A DNA stretch of 64,000 nt from Prevotella sp. (GCA_017458225.1 JAFTFX010000011.1:54472-118471); one strand, 5' to 3'; numbered from the stretch's first letter, positions 18,498 through 27,588 are shown. Notes: generated from the letters alone by a model not told the origin. Program-made: numbers and translations.

Positions 18498-18803
18498 CTA
18501 CACTTCAAAGTCTAAGCAGGCGCGGCTGGCAGTGTAGGGACGAACCTTTCCATTGGCAACAGCCAGATGTTCAGGATGCTGGGCATACCCTTTCAGAGCC
18601 TCTTCTGATTCCAAGGTGGAGTCAAGCATGACATCAGCATTCGACGACGACAGGCGGCCGTCGATATGCACCTTGACATCAATGAGTCCAGGCACTTTTC
18701 CCACCAGTCCTTCAAGACCTTCCTTGATACCTTGCTTGACAACTCTCTTTTCTTCTTCCGATAGCTCAGCGCGGAGCGTCCATAAAATAATGTGTTTAAC
18801 CAT
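18498..18803 (-). CDS. Dabb family (stress-responsive A/B barrel) protein
   Basis: 101 residues starting [10 protein letters not shown], with the typical Dabb pattern: an initial hydrophobic strand after His, an amphipathic helix with [18 protein letters not shown], and a C-terminal [19 protein letters not shown]. These dimeric ferredoxin-like barrels have no agreed function in bacteria. I chose the Met at 18803; an upstream extension of 21 codons (from 18866) has no homologous look and would overlap the psd-side leader. Confidence 0.85.
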   Translation of the reverse strand: MVKHIILWTLRAELSEEEKRVVKQGIKEGLEGLVGKVPGLIDVKVHIDGRLSSSNADVMLDSTLESEEALKGYAQHPEHLAVANGKVRPYTASRACLDFEV

Positions 18804-18922
18804 TGTTATATGCAATTTGTGATTATCAGCGACAAAATTACAGAAAAAGTAGCGAAAAATGCACAAATAAATATGAAAAAGATATGCAAAGACCGTAAAA
18901 AGGCAAAGAATCAGACAAAAAA

Positions 18923-18953
18923 TTTGTCATTTAGCAAAAAAGCATTACCTTTG
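18923..18953 (+). promoter_or_regulatory. Promoter of psd-pssA-DUF4834
   Basis: TTTG at 18923-18926 and TACCTTTG at 18946-18953, a 19-bp spacer. The start codon follows 25 bases later. Confidence 0.75.
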
Positions 18954-18977
18954 CAGTTGATTTGTATCAAAACTACC

Positions 18978-19667
18978 ATGGGAGAAAGAATCAAGAAACT
19001 GAAAAAGATAAGAATACATAACGAGGGTAGGGCAGAACTATTCTACACATTACTCTTCGTAATTGCCATAGGCGTGATTCTTTGGAGGTCGTTCGACACG
19101 TTTATTCCGTTTGCTTTGTTTATTGCAGTGTTTGGAACGGCGTGGATGCTGATGCTCAATTTCTATCGTTGCCCTATCCGCTATTTCGCTACCGATACGG
19201 AAAAAGTGGTGGTGGCCCCGGCCGATGGCAAGATTGTGGTCATTGAGGAAGCTGAAGAGAACGACTATTTTCACGACAAGCGCATGATGATCAGTATCTT
19301 TATGAGTCCGCTGAATGTTCATGCCAACTGGTTCCCTGTTGACGGGCGAGTGAAATTTGTTCACCATTTCGACGGTAACTATCATCGTGCCTGGCTGCCA
19401 AAGGCCAGTGAGGAAAATGAGCATGCCGACATCATGATTGAGACTCCCGATGGTCAGGAAGTACTGGTGCGCCAGATAGCAGGTGCTATGGCTCGCCGCA
19501 TCGTTACTTATGCCAAGGATCAGGAAGACTGCTATATTGACGAACACTTAGGATTCATTAAGTTGGGATCGCGTGTTGATGTCTACCTGCCTCTGGGCTC
19601 AAAGCCCGAAGTGAAGATGGGACAGCCCACCACAGGCGATCAGACCGTGATAGCTCGTTTGCCATGA
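18978..19667 (+). CDS. psd: Phosphatidylserine decarboxylase proenzyme
   Basis: Converts phosphatidylserine to phosphatidylethanolamine. 229 residues, the short class of Psd: a hydrophobic N-terminal hairpin (about 22-58), [17 protein letters not shown] with the conserved His, and near the C-terminus [10 protein letters not shown], whose Gly-Ser is the expected autocleavage site that makes the pyruvoyl group. I chose the ATG at 18978 because it follows a good promoter and gives the standard family start; an in-frame extension upstream crosses the promoter. Overlaps pssA by 4 bp. Confidence 0.95.
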   Translation: MGERIKKLKKIRIHNEGRAELFYTLLFVIAIGVILWRSFDTFIPFALFIAVFGTAWMLMLNFYRCPIRYFATDTEKVVVAPADGKIVVIEEAEENDYFHDKRMMISIFMSPLNVHANWFPVDGRVKFVHHFDGNYHRAWLPKASEENEHADIMIETPDGQEVLVRQIAGAMARRIVTYAKDQEDCYIDEHLGFIKLGSRVDVYLPLGSKPEVKMGQPTTGDQTVIARLP

Positions 19668-20368
19668 AGAAACATATTCCCAATACCATCACCTGCTGCA
19701 ACCTCGTTTCCGGTTGCGTCGCAACGGTGTTTGCCCTCTATGGCGATGCCCCGATGGCTTTGCTGTGGATTGTGATCGGTGCCGTCTTCGATTTCTTTGA
19801 TGGGATGAGTGCCCGTCTGCTGGGTGTGAGCTCGCCTATCGGTAAGGAACTGGACTCGCTGGCTGACGATGTAACTTTTGGCGTGGCTCCTTCGAGCATT
19901 GTTTTCAGTTTTCTTTGCGGTTGTCCTTTTGAAGAACTGCCTGAATCCATTGCCTTTTTCTTGCCTTTCGTTGCCTTTGTTATGGCAGCTTTCTCGGCAC
20001 TCCGTCTGGCAAAGTTCAATCTTGACGAGCGTCAGACAACATCTTTTATTGGCTTGCCAACGCCTGCCAATGCGCTGTTCTGGGGAGCCTTGATTGTAAG
20101 CATGGGCGACACCTTGGGAGCAACACCATACGGTGTGTGGGCCGTGATTGCCATGGTGTTCGTCAGCAGCTATCTGCTGGTAGCCGAACTACCTCTCTTT
20201 GCACTGAAGTTCAAACACTGGGGATGGAAAGGCAATGAGGTGAAATATATTTTCCTGTTGACTTCTGCCGTCATGATTGTCCTGCCCATTGTCATGGGAT
20301 GGGGTGTCATTGGCATTGCGGCCGTCATAGCATGGTATGTCCTGCTGTCGGTCGTTACTGGCAAATAG
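19664..20368 (+). CDS. pssA: CDP-diacylglycerol-serine O-phosphatidyltransferase
   Basis: Makes phosphatidylserine, the substrate for Psd encoded just upstream. 234 residues, polytopic, with a complete CDP-alcohol phosphatidyltransferase motif: DGMSAR, eight residues, then [10 protein letters not shown] (pattern DG-x2-AR-x8-G-x3-D-x3-D). Gene overlap with psd makes this a compact phosphatidylethanolamine pathway. Confidence 0.97.
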   Translation: MKKHIPNTITCCNLVSGCVATVFALYGDAPMALLWIVIGAVFDFFDGMSARLLGVSSPIGKELDSLADDVTFGVAPSSIVFSFLCGCPFEELPESIAFFLPFVAFVMAAFSALRLAKFNLDERQTTSFIGLPTPANALFWGALIVSMGDTLGATPYGVWAVIAMVFVSSYLLVAELPLFALKFKHWGWKGNEVKYIFLLTSAVMIVLPIVMGWGVIGIAAVIAWYVLLSVVTGK

Positions 20369-20406
20369 GGAAACACTTCGAATTGTATTAAAAAACTAAA
20401 GATCCT

Positions 20407-20796
20407 ATGAAGCTATTTACTGCTGTTATACTTTTTCTGCTTTTGTTTGTTGCAGTGGTCGGACTCGTGGTATTGTATTATATCCGTAAAGGCATACTTC
20501 GATTCCGACAGCATCTGACGGGCGACTATGACGAAGAGACCTTCAAGCGCATGTCTGACAAGAACTATCGAGGCAATGGTGAAGGCCCGAAGTTTGATAA
20601 AGACTACTTCAAGGGCAGTGGCACCCGAAGAAAACAGGAAAGTGCTACCTATCAGCAGAAGAACAAACAGCAACCCCGACAGGCCACGACAACAGCTGAA
20701 GGCACAACCATTATCGATGAACGGTCGATGGGCAATAAACGAAAAATCTTTGAAGACAACGAAGGCGAATATGTTGACTTCGTTGAAGAAGCATAA
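20407..20796 (+). CDS. DUF4834 family membrane-anchored protein
   Basis: 129 residues: one N-terminal membrane helix (about 4-25), a short basic segment, then a charged, Gln-, Lys- and Arg-rich, probably disordered tail with KFDKDYFKGSG and GEYVDFVEEA at the end. Resembles DUF4834 proteins of Bacteroidales. Follows pssA by 38 bp and likely shares its transcript. Function unknown. Confidence 0.8.
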   Translation: MKLFTAVILFLLLFVAVVGLVVLYYIRKGILRFRQHLTGDYDEETFKRMSDKNYRGNGEGPKFDKDYFKGSGTRRKQESATYQQKNKQQPRQATTTAEGTTIIDERSMGNKRKIFEDNEGEYVDFVEEA

Positions 20797-20804
20797 AAGA
20801 ATTA

Positions 20805-20864
20805 CTTGGGAAAGACCAAGCTTGGGAAGAACCAAAAAATTACTCGGGAAGAACCACGATGCTC
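20805..20864. repeat. Short tandem array with 16- then 22-bp spacing
   Basis: Three related units beginning CTTGGGAAAGACCAAG (20805), CTTGGGAAGAACCAAA (20821) and CTCGGGAAGAACCAC (20843). The last two are 22 bp apart. The third unit supplies the left arm of the adjacent terminator hairpin. Confidence 0.7.
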
Positions 20865-20876
20865 TCCCGAGTAATT
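20838..20876 (-). terminator. Terminator between convergent DUF4834 and pyrH genes
   Basis: Perfect 12-bp stem (20838-20849 with 20865-20876) and a 15-nt loop. On the minus strand the stem is followed by a run of T (complement of 20834-20839), so it best serves pyrH, but it can act on both transcripts. Confidence 0.8.
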
Positions 20877-20899
20877 ATTTAATTGTGTACCAGAGTTTT

Positions 20900-21607
20900 T
20901 TAGTTATGTACCAGTGTGCCGATTTCTTCGCCCTGCATCACTTTCTTCAGGTTACCCACAATGTCCATGTTGAATACATAGATAGGCAGGTTGTTGTCCT
21001 GACACATGCAGATGGCGGTCAAGTCCATCACTTTCAGACCACGGGCCAACACCTCTTTGTATGTAATATCGTTGAACTTCGTGGCAGTGGGATCCTTCTC
21101 GGGATCGGCGGTGTAGATGCCGTCAACGCGCGTACCTTTCAGCATCACGTCGGCCTCTATTTCAATGCCGCGCAGACTGCTTCCCGTGTCGGTGGTGAAG
21201 TAGGGCGAGCCTGTACCTGCCGAGAAGATGCACACACAGCCCTGTTCCATAGCCTCAATGGCCTTCCACTTCGTGTAGAACTCACCGATAGGCTCCATGC
21301 GAATGGCCGTCAGCACCTTGTTCTTTACCCCGATGGCTCCCAGGGCAGAGCTCAGTGCCAGCGAGTTGATGACCGTGGCACACATGCCCATCTGATCGCC
21401 TTTCACACGGTCGAAGCCCTTCTGCGAGCCGCTGAGTCCGCGGAAGATGTTGCCGCCACCGATGACGATGCCTATCTGCACGCCCATTTCGCTCACTTCT
21501 TTAATCTGCTGAGCATAGTCGCTCAGACGCTCAGGGTCTATTCCGAACCCCTGCTTGCCCATCAGGCTTTCACCTGAAAGTTTCAAAAGAATTCTCTTAA
21601 ATCTCAT
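20900..21607 (-). CDS. pyrH: UMP kinase
   Basis: Phosphorylates UMP to UDP in pyrimidine synthesis. 235 residues, amino-acid-kinase fold: KLSGESLMG at the N-terminus, GGGNIFRG for phosphate binding, TGSPYFTTDT and ADVMLKGTRVDGIYTADP. Complete and of normal length. An array of nine 8-bp repeats lies 13 bp upstream of the start. Confidence 0.97.
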   Translation of the reverse strand: MRFKRILLKLSGESLMGKQGFGIDPERLSDYAQQIKEVSEMGVQIGIVIGGGNIFRGLSGSQKGFDRVKGDQMGMCATVINSLALSSALGAIGVKNKVLTAIRMEPIGEFYTKWKAIEAMEQGCVCIFSAGTGSPYFTTDTGSSLRGIEIEADVMLKGTRVDGIYTADPEKDPTATKFNDITYKEVLARGLKVMDLTAICMCQDNNLPIYVFNMDIVGNLKKVMQGEEIGTLVHN

Positions 21608-21619
21608 AGTTTTTTGGTT

Positions 21620-21691
21620 TTATTTCGATATTTCGTTATTTCGACATTTCGTTATTTCGATGTTCCGATTTTTCGCTATTTCGATGTTTCG
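21620..21691. repeat. Nine 8-bp units (NNATTTCG) in the pyrH leader
   Basis: Nine consecutive octamers, seven of which end in TTTCG preceded by A, T or G at matching positions; the sixth is ATGTTCCG. The array fills most of the 90-bp gap between birA and pyrH and ends 13 bp from the pyrH start codon, inside its likely 5' untranslated region. Confidence 0.88.
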
Positions 21692-21697
21692 ATGATT

Positions 21698-22399
21698 TTA
21701 AATCACGAATTGCACCTCCTTGAAGGCATAGCGGTGCAGTTGGCCCTGTTCATCGCGCAGCAGGAGATGTCCGTCGTCTTCTATGTCTGCAATCTCTGCC
21801 GTCAATGTTCCAGTCTTGTCAGTATAGGGATGGAATCCGCTTCTGCGATACAGCTTGTCCATATAGCGTGCCTTTAAGTTCTGACCAAGATTCTGCATGA
21901 AGTTGTGCAGAATGTCATGGAGCAACTGCTCGCGGTCGGTCTCCTGTCCTGTGATCTGCCATAGAGAAACTGGATTGGGCGCATCGCTATGGAACACTTG
22001 CTGGTTGACGTTCAGTCCGATGCCGATGATGCTGTCTTTAATGTTACTGCCCTTCAGCGTGTGTTCTATCAGGATGCCGCAGATTTTCCGGTCTCGCCAG
22101 TAGATGTCGTTGGGCCACTTGATGCTGATGTCATGGGTGTGTTGCTCCAGTGCCTCGCAAATAGAGAGCGAGATTGCCATCGAGATATGGAATTGTTGGT
22201 TGGCAGGCAGCGATACGGGATGGATGAGCACCGAGAACAGCAGGTTCTGACCCCGTTCGCTCTCCCAGGTGTTAGTGCCGCAGCCTCTACCTGCCGTTTG
22301 GAAATCAGTCCACACCACCGTGTCTTTCGTCGATGGGTGGTCTTTCAGCCAACGGTTAGTCGAGTCGGTCTCGTCAATATGAATAATGTTGAAATCCAT
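21698..22399 (-). CDS. birA: Biotin-[acetyl-CoA-carboxylase] ligase
   Basis: Activates biotin and attaches it to carboxyl carrier proteins. 233 residues without the N-terminal DNA-binding domain of E. coli BirA, so it is a catalytic-only ligase. Motifs: DETDSTNRWL, TAGRGCGTNTWES for biotinyl-AMP binding, IKWPNDIYWRDRKICGILIE and GIGLNVNQ. Translation start is preceded by a tandem array that repeats its own initiation region. Confidence 0.95.
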   Translation of the reverse strand: MDFNIIHIDETDSTNRWLKDHPSTKDTVVWTDFQTAGRGCGTNTWESERGQNLLFSVLIHPVSLPANQQFHISMAISLSICEALEQHTHDISIKWPNDIYWRDRKICGILIEHTLKGSNIKDSIIGIGLNVNQQVFHSDAPNPVSLWQITGQETDREQLLHDILHNFMQNLGQNLKARYMDKLYRRSGFHPYTDKTGTLTAEIADIEDDGHLLLRDEQGQLHRYAFKEVQFVI

Positions 22400-22402
22400 G
22401 TA

Positions 22403-22477
22403 TTCTTGTCTGCGTGCTTATTTCATATTCTTGTCTGCGTGCTTATTTCATATTCTTGTCTGCGTGCTTAGTTCACT
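22403..22477. repeat. Three 25-bp units filling the GH127-birA gap
   Basis: Units at 22403-22427, 22428-22452 (identical) and 22453-22477 (last bases differ). On the coding strand each unit reads TAA, GCACGCAGACAAGAAT, ATGAAA. The array begins at the GH127 stop codon and ends two bases before the birA start, producing two ATG-AAA-TAA mini-frames ahead of birA. Confidence 0.95.
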
Positions 22478-24894
22478 TTCCATTCCAGTACACCGCCCGA
22501 CTGCCCCTTCTGCAGTTTGGCGAAAATCTTCAATCCACGGGTCCTTACGGGCTTGAAGTCTACTGAGTTATAGCAGTCTTTCAGCACCGTGAATGGCGAG
22601 TGCTGTTCCACTTCGCGCCATTGTCCGTCGGTGGTTTGGTAGTAGAGCACCCATGACTCGGGCACGCGGAAGTTTCCGTCGTAATGGTCTAGGTCGAGCC
22701 AATAGACCTGTACGTTGCTGACCTCGTATTCCTGATCAAACGCATAGCTGACAGCCTCTTGCGTGCCGTACTTCAGCCACCAGTAGTGGTAGGGTTTGCT
22801 GTTGTCCGACGAGCAGCGAGGCTCCCACTGGTCGTTCACTCCACTGGCCCATGAGTCGACAGGGGCTGTCTCAGGTGCATCGTTTTGTATGGGGCCACGG
22901 TTGCTGAAGGTCTGAGCCTTCGAGGCAATCGTCTCTTTGGGCGTGGGAACGGCAGTGTTTGGCATACGGGCCATCCATACCTCCATGGCTTGCGGCCCAC
23001 GGTTGTTCCATGTGCAATAGGGAATGGCGCGGAAAGGCTCTTCACCGATTTCTCCGTTTTGCATCACTTTCTTCATGTGCCCTTCCACCACCATCACGCC
23101 ACCAAGCAGGTCTTTCTCGAAATGTGCAGTCAGCGGTTCCGTGTCCAGCAGGTACTTGTCGAAGACGGAGTGGTCGTTTTGGTCGCCGGCTTCCATGCAG
23201 TAGACGATGGGGCCTCGCTCCAGACACACTTTTCCACGCAGATCCACGGCGTTGTCGTTGGCTTCAATGCGCCGGGTGTTCATGGGGAAACACAGTTCCA
23301 CGGTGTCGCCTTTCTTCCATTTGCGCTCAATGGTGATGTAGTCATCATTAGCATCTATGGCAATGCTGGCTCCATTGACCGTGCAGGTGGCATGGACTGA
23401 TGCGTCGATATAGCGGTACAGGTCGTTGTTGACGGGGGCCTCCTTCAGCCAGGAAGGGATGCGCAGCTTGAGTGCAAACCTGTCGCTGCCCTTGCTGATG
23501 CGGATGCTTATCTTGCCGTCCCACGGATAGCCGGTGGTCTGTTCCAGTTCAATTCGTCCTGCCTTGGCCTTTCCCTGTGCATAGAGGTTTACGTAGATAT
23601 TCTTTCCGTTGGTGGCATAGATATAGCCGGGCACGGAGGCGATGAAGCGCGTGATATTGCCCGGACAGCAGGCACATCCGAACCATTTCTGGCGCTCGTG
23701 TTCCCCGTTGCTCTCCAAAGGATTGTCGTAGAAGAATCTGTCGCCCGACAGGCTGACACCGCTCAACACATTATTATATAGTGCACGCTCCACGATGTCC
23801 ATGTATTTCTTCTGCCCCGTGGCCAGGAACATGCGGTGGTTCCAGTACACATTGGCGATGGCGGCGCAGGTCTCGCAGTAGGCCGTGTGCGAATGCAGCT
23901 CGTAGTTGGGACCGAAGCCCTCTCCCTGCGGACGCGAGCCGATGCCTCCGGTGATGAACAGTTTCTTGCCTGACATGTTCTGCCAGATGCGTTCCAAGGC
24001 CTGCTGATAGGCGGTGTCGCCAGTCAGGGCAGCCACATCGGCCACGCCACTATAGAGATAGCCTGCGCGCACGGCATGCCCCACAATCTCGTCTTGTTCC
24101 AGAATGGGCCGATGGTCTTGCGAGTAGGCCGATGGCTTGTGCCCGTCGGTCTGGCGGCCGGTCTCTTCCACAAAGTAGCGCGCCCCTTCCAGATATTTCC
24201 TGTTGCCCGTCACTTTGTATAGTTTGCACAGGGCCATCTCGATGATGGGGTGGCCACCAGGGCGGTGAATCTGTCCTTCTGCCGGGCCGAAGGTCTTGCA
24301 CACCAGATCGGCATTCTTGATGGCTACGTTCAGCAACGACCGCTTGCCCGTAGCGCGATAGTGGGCCACGGCACTCTCAATGAGGTGTCCGCTGTTGTAC
24401 AGCTCATGCGAGTTGATCTTTTCCCATTTGGAGCGTCCCCACCAGCCCGAAAGCCGGTAGCACTTGTTGGTGACGCAGGTTGTCAGATAACCGTCGGGTT
24501 CCTGTGCCAATGTGATGAGACGGATGATGGAGTCCAGATAGGCATCCAGTTGGCGGTCGTAGTGGACTGCCAGCGAGTAGGAGGCTCCCTCAATGATCTT
24601 GTAGGGGTCGGTGTCGTCGAACGAGAAGTCGCCCCGATGTTCTGTCACCGTGGTCTGCAGATGGCCGTTGTTCTTGGCCGCCAGCGCAAAGTTGTCGAAA
24701 CGTCCGCTTTTCTCGCACTCGCGGAAGGCCGATGGAATAGAGACCGTGCGGTTCACCTCAATGCGAGGAGCCCAGAAAGCATCGCTCAGATGCACCTGCG
24801 TAAAGGGCACTTCCTGAATCTGTGCTGTTGCCTGAAGAATGGCAATGGTGAACGCCAGGCAGATGACTGATCGTGGTCTGAAAAGGCTCTTCAT
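22468..24894 (-). CDS. GH127 family glycoside hydrolase (beta-L-arabinofuranosidase-like), long form
   Basis: 808 residues with a signal peptide (about 1-24). The catalytic (alpha/alpha)6 domain (former DUF1680) carries E325 in PQGEGFGPNYEL, E341 and C343 in AYCETCAAI, and C409-C410 in WFGCACCPGN. In GH127 these Glu and Cys residues bind Zn and one Cys is the nucleophile. A beta-sandwich follows, then a C-terminal extension (about 660-808) absent from the neighbouring paralogue, with F5/8-like strands (VSNVQVYWLDLDHYDGNFRVP). Acts on beta-L-arabinofuranosides in the founding members; substrate here unproven. Divergent from a second GH127. Confidence 0.93.
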   Translation of the reverse strand: MKSLFRPRSVICLAFTIAILQATAQIQEVPFTQVHLSDAFWAPRIEVNRTVSIPSAFRECEKSGRFDNFALAAKNNGHLQTTVTEHRGDFSFDDTDPYKIIEGASYSLAVHYDRQLDAYLDSIIRLITLAQEPDGYLTTCVTNKCYRLSGWWGRSKWEKINSHELYNSGHLIESAVAHYRATGKRSLLNVAIKNADLVCKTFGPAEGQIHRPGGHPIIEMALCKLYKVTGNRKYLEGARYFVEETGRQTDGHKPSAYSQDHRPILEQDEIVGHAVRAGYLYSGVADVAALTGDTAYQQALERIWQNMSGKKLFITGGIGSRPQGEGFGPNYELHSHTAYCETCAAIANVYWNHRMFLATGQKKYMDIVERALYNNVLSGVSLSGDRFFYDNPLESNGEHERQKWFGCACCPGNITRFIASVPGYIYATNGKNIYVNLYAQGKAKAGRIELEQTTGYPWDGKISIRISKGSDRFALKLRIPSWLKEAPVNNDLYRYIDASVHATCTVNGASIAIDANDDYITIERKWKKGDTVELCFPMNTRRIEANDNAVDLRGKVCLERGPIVYCMEAGDQNDHSVFDKYLLDTEPLTAHFEKDLLGGVMVVEGHMKKVMQNGEIGEEPFRAIPYCTWNNRGPQAMEVWMARMPNTAVPTPKETIASKAQTFSNRGPIQNDAPETAPVDSWASGVNDQWEPRCSSDNSKPYHYWWLKYGTQEAVSYAFDQEYEVSNVQVYWLDLDHYDGNFRVPESWVLYYQTTDGQWREVEQHSPFTVLKDCYNSVDFKPVRTRGLKIFAKLQKGQSGGVLEWKVN

Positions 24895-24929
24895 GATTCT
24901 TTTTTCTGCGGTTTTAGTCGTATTGGGTG

Positions 24930-24961
24930 CAAAGTTACATTTTTTTGTTTACCTTTGCAAA
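24930..24961 (-). promoter_or_regulatory. Promoter of the long GH127 gene
   Basis: Minus-strand TAACTTTG at 24930-24937 and TTTG at 24958-24961 with a 20-bp spacer. The spacer contains the opposite-strand -7 element of the divergent gene, so the two promoters occupy the same 32 bp. Confidence 0.7.
24950..24957 (+). promoter_or_regulatory. -7 element of the short GH127 gene
   Basis: TACCTTTG 30 bases before the ATG at 24988. The -33 region is weak (TTG at 24923-24925, 24-bp spacer), so the promoter may need an activator. Confidence 0.6.
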
Positions 24962-24987
24962 AGAATCAAAACAAAAACACGTCTGTC

Positions 24988-27006
24988 ATGAAGAAACTAC
25001 TCGTTTTAGCGATGACTGCCGCTGCATGCATGAACGCCATAGCGCAACACGTCAACACATCGTCGGCCGGATACCCCATCACGCCCGTGCCCTTCACATC
25101 GGTGAAAGTCGTACCCAACACGTTCTGGGGACAACGTCTGGATGCCATCCGCACTACAACCGTCCCACTGGCTTTCGCGAAATGCGAGGAAACGGGCCGC
25201 TATGCCAACTTCGAGCATGCTGCTGCTCACATGAAAGACCCTTCGAAAACCTTCAAGGTGGGTGGCTATTCGTTCGACGATACCGACCCCTACAAGACCA
25301 TTGAGGGAGCTTCCTACCTGCTGCAGACCTATCCCGACAAGCGGCTTGTGCACTACATCGACTCCGTGCTCGACATGATTGCCTCGGCACAAGAGCCCGA
25401 CGGCTATCTCTATACGGCTCGCACGCAGAACCCTGAGCTTCCGCACGACTGGGCCGGCTCGCGTCGCTGGACCAAGGAGGAAGACCTGAGTCACGAACTC
25501 TATAATCTGGGACACATGGTCGAGTCGGCTATTGCTCACTATCAGGCCACGGGCAGTCGCAAGTTCCTCAACATTGCCATTCGCTATGCCGACTGCGTGT
25601 GTCGCGAGGTGGGCCCTGGTGAGGGACAGGCCTGCGTGGTGCCCGGCCACCAGATTGCCGAGATGGCATTGGCCAAGCTCTACATTGTGACGGGCAATAA
25701 GAAATATCTTGATGAAGCGAAGTTCTTGTTGGACTACCGTGGAAAGACGGAGATTCAGCACAGCTATTCGCAGGCCCATAGGCCCGTGGTGGAACAGGAT
25801 GAGGCTGTGGGCCACGCCGTGCGTGCTGCCTATATGTATGCCGGCATGGCCGATGTGGCCGCTCTCACCGGCGATACGGCCTATATCCGTGCCATCGACC
25901 GCATCTGGCAGAACATTGTTGAAAAGAAACTCTACATCACGGGCGGCATCGGTGCCACGTCTAACGGCGAGGCCTTCGGCAAGAACTATGAGTTGCCCAA
26001 CGCGACGGCTTACTGCGAGACGTGCGCTGCCATTGGCAATGTTTATGTGAACTACCGCTTGTTCCTGCTTCATGGCGAGTCGAAATACTACGACGTGCTG
26101 GAACGAACACTCTACAACGGACTTATCTCGGGCATGTCGCTCGACGGCGGAAGCTTTTTCTATCCGAACCCGCAGGCTTCTACCGGTCAGCACCAGCGCA
26201 AGCCTTGGTTCGGCTGTGCCTGCTGCCCCAGCAACCTGTGCCGCTTCATTCCCTCGCTGCCCGGCTATGTCTATGCTGTGAAGGAGGCTCCGAAGGGTAA
26301 GGAAAGCAAGTCGGCTGTCTACGTGAACCTCTTCTTGTCGAACGCCACCCAGCTGACTGTCGGCGGCAAGAAGCTCAGCCTGAGCCAGGCCACCAACTAT
26401 CCCTGGGACGGCGATGTCACGCTGACCGTCGACAAGAATCAGGCGGGAGCATTCGCCTTGAAAATCAGAATCCCCGGATGGGTGAAGGGGCAGGCCGTAC
26501 CTTCCGATCTCTATCGGTATACTGACGGCAAGCATCTTGCCGCAACCTGCATTGTCAATGGCGATACCGTCAGTGTTGCTCCTGGTGCCGACGGCTATCT
26601 CAGCATTGAGCGCCGCTGGAAGAAGGGCGACCGAATACAGATTCACTTCGACATGCCGGCTCGCACCGTGCGTGCCATCGACAAGGTGCAGGCCGACAGA
26701 GGCATGGTGGCTGTTGAGCGCGGACCGCTGGTCTACTGTGCCGAGCATCCTGACAACGCCTTTGATATCATGAGTGCCCTCGTCAATCAAAAGCCGCAGT
26801 TCCAAATGGGAGAGGCGCAGATTGCCGGCAACCGTGTGGTGACCCTCACCACCGATGCGCAGACACTCAGCTTCAACCAAGAGGGACGGCTTGCCGTTCA
26901 GAGCCAGGCACTGACGCTGATACCTTACTATGCCTGGTGTCATCGCGGTCAGGGAAATATGCGCGTCTGGCTGTCGCAAGATCTCAGTAGTATCAATAAC
27001 CATTGA
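24988..27006 (+). CDS. GH127 family glycoside hydrolase, short form
   Basis: 672 residues from the ATG at 24988, chosen because it begins a clean signal peptide (MKKLLVLAMTAAACMNAIAQ); an upstream in-frame ATG at 24955 would start inside the -7 element. Catalytic residues match the neighbour: E328, E344 and C346 (AYCETCAAI), and C412-C413 (WFGCACCPSN). It ends at a normal beta-domain boundary without the C-terminal extension of its divergent paralogue. Predicted periplasmic or surface arabinofuranosidase-type enzyme. Confidence 0.93.
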   Translation: MKKLLVLAMTAAACMNAIAQHVNTSSAGYPITPVPFTSVKVVPNTFWGQRLDAIRTTTVPLAFAKCEETGRYANFEHAAAHMKDPSKTFKVGGYSFDDTDPYKTIEGASYLLQTYPDKRLVHYIDSVLDMIASAQEPDGYLYTARTQNPELPHDWAGSRRWTKEEDLSHELYNLGHMVESAIAHYQATGSRKFLNIAIRYADCVCREVGPGEGQACVVPGHQIAEMALAKLYIVTGNKKYLDEAKFLLDYRGKTEIQHSYSQAHRPVVEQDEAVGHAVRAAYMYAGMADVAALTGDTAYIRAIDRIWQNIVEKKLYITGGIGATSNGEAFGKNYELPNATAYCETCAAIGNVYVNYRLFLLHGESKYYDVLERTLYNGLISGMSLDGGSFFYPNPQASTGQHQRKPWFGCACCPSNLCRFIPSLPGYVYAVKEAPKGKESKSAVYVNLFLSNATQLTVGGKKLSLSQATNYPWDGDVTLTVDKNQAGAFALKIRIPGWVKGQAVPSDLYRYTDGKHLAATCIVNGDTVSVAPGADGYLSIERRWKKGDRIQIHFDMPARTVRAIDKVQADRGMVAVERGPLVYCAEHPDNAFDIMSALVNQKPQFQMGEAQIAGNRVVTLTTDAQTLSFNQEGRLAVQSQALTLIPYYAWCHRGQGNMRVWLSQDLSSINNH

Positions 27007-27011
27007 CCTTT

Positions 27012-27464
27012 ATGACAACGACTGAACAACTGAAAGCCGACGAGCAATACATGCGCTTCGCCATTGCCGAGGCGCGCATGGCTTTCGAGAAAGGCGAGAT
27101 TCCCATTGGAGCTGTCGTGGTGTGCAAGAATCGTATCATTGCCCGTGCCCACAACCTGACGGAGACACTCTGCGACGTGACCGCCCATGCCGAGATGCAG
27201 GCCATCACAATGGCTGCCAACGAGCTGGGCGGCAAGTACCTGACCGACTGCACACTCTACGTGACGGTGGAGCCATGTCCCATGTGTGCCGGCGCTATCG
27301 GATGGGCTCAGCTGCCGCGCATCGTCTATGGTGCAGCCGATGAAAAACGCGGCTTCCGCGAGTATGCCCCCCACGTGCTGCACCCCAAGGCAAACGTCAC
27401 TGGCGGCATCCTTGAGGAAGAATGTCGCCAGCTGATGCAAGACTTCTTTCGTCAGCGGCGCTGA
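27012..27464 (+). CDS. tadA: tRNA-specific adenosine deaminase TadA
   Basis: Zinc deaminase of about 150 residues that makes inosine at the wobble position of tRNA-Arg(ACG). Active-site motifs HAEMQAI (His zinc ligand and catalytic Glu) and PCPMCAGAI (two Cys ligands) are present, and IGAVVV precedes them as usual. I took the ATG at 27012; a TTG at 27003 overlaps the GH127 stop. A 22-bp repeat array starts about 20 bp after the stop. Confidence 0.9.
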   Translation: MTTTEQLKADEQYMRFAIAEARMAFEKGEIPIGAVVVCKNRIIARAHNLTETLCDVTAHAEMQAITMAANELGGKYLTDCTLYVTVEPCPMCAGAIGWAQLPRIVYGAADEKRGFREYAPHVLHPKANVTGGILEEECRQLMQDFFRQRR

Positions 27465-27486
27465 GCAAAATGGCTTCTATGGGTTT

Positions 27487-27574
27487 TTGCTTGTAAGCAA
27501 AAGCTCATCTGCTTACAACCGAATGGCCTTTTGCTTATAAGCGAATGGTCATTCACTTGTAGCCAAAAGTTGCA
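27487..27574. repeat. Tandem array, four degenerate 22-bp units (family A)
   Basis: Units start at 27487, 27509, 27531 and 27553, each resembling TTGCTTGTAAGC followed by AAAAG or GAATGG. TTGCTT and AAGC within a unit are self-complementary, so each unit can form a small hairpin. Confidence 0.8.
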
Positions 27575-27588
27575 AGAACAGCTATTTC

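Noticed and set aside
18804-18866. N-terminal extension of the Dabb protein
   Set aside because: The extra 21 codons do not resemble the family and the Met at 18803 gives the usual MVKHI start.
25006-27003. Long open frame (665 codons) antisense to the short GH127 gene
   Set aside because: It mirrors the GH127 gene exactly, has no exported-protein or family features, and comes from the G/C-rich third positions of the real gene.
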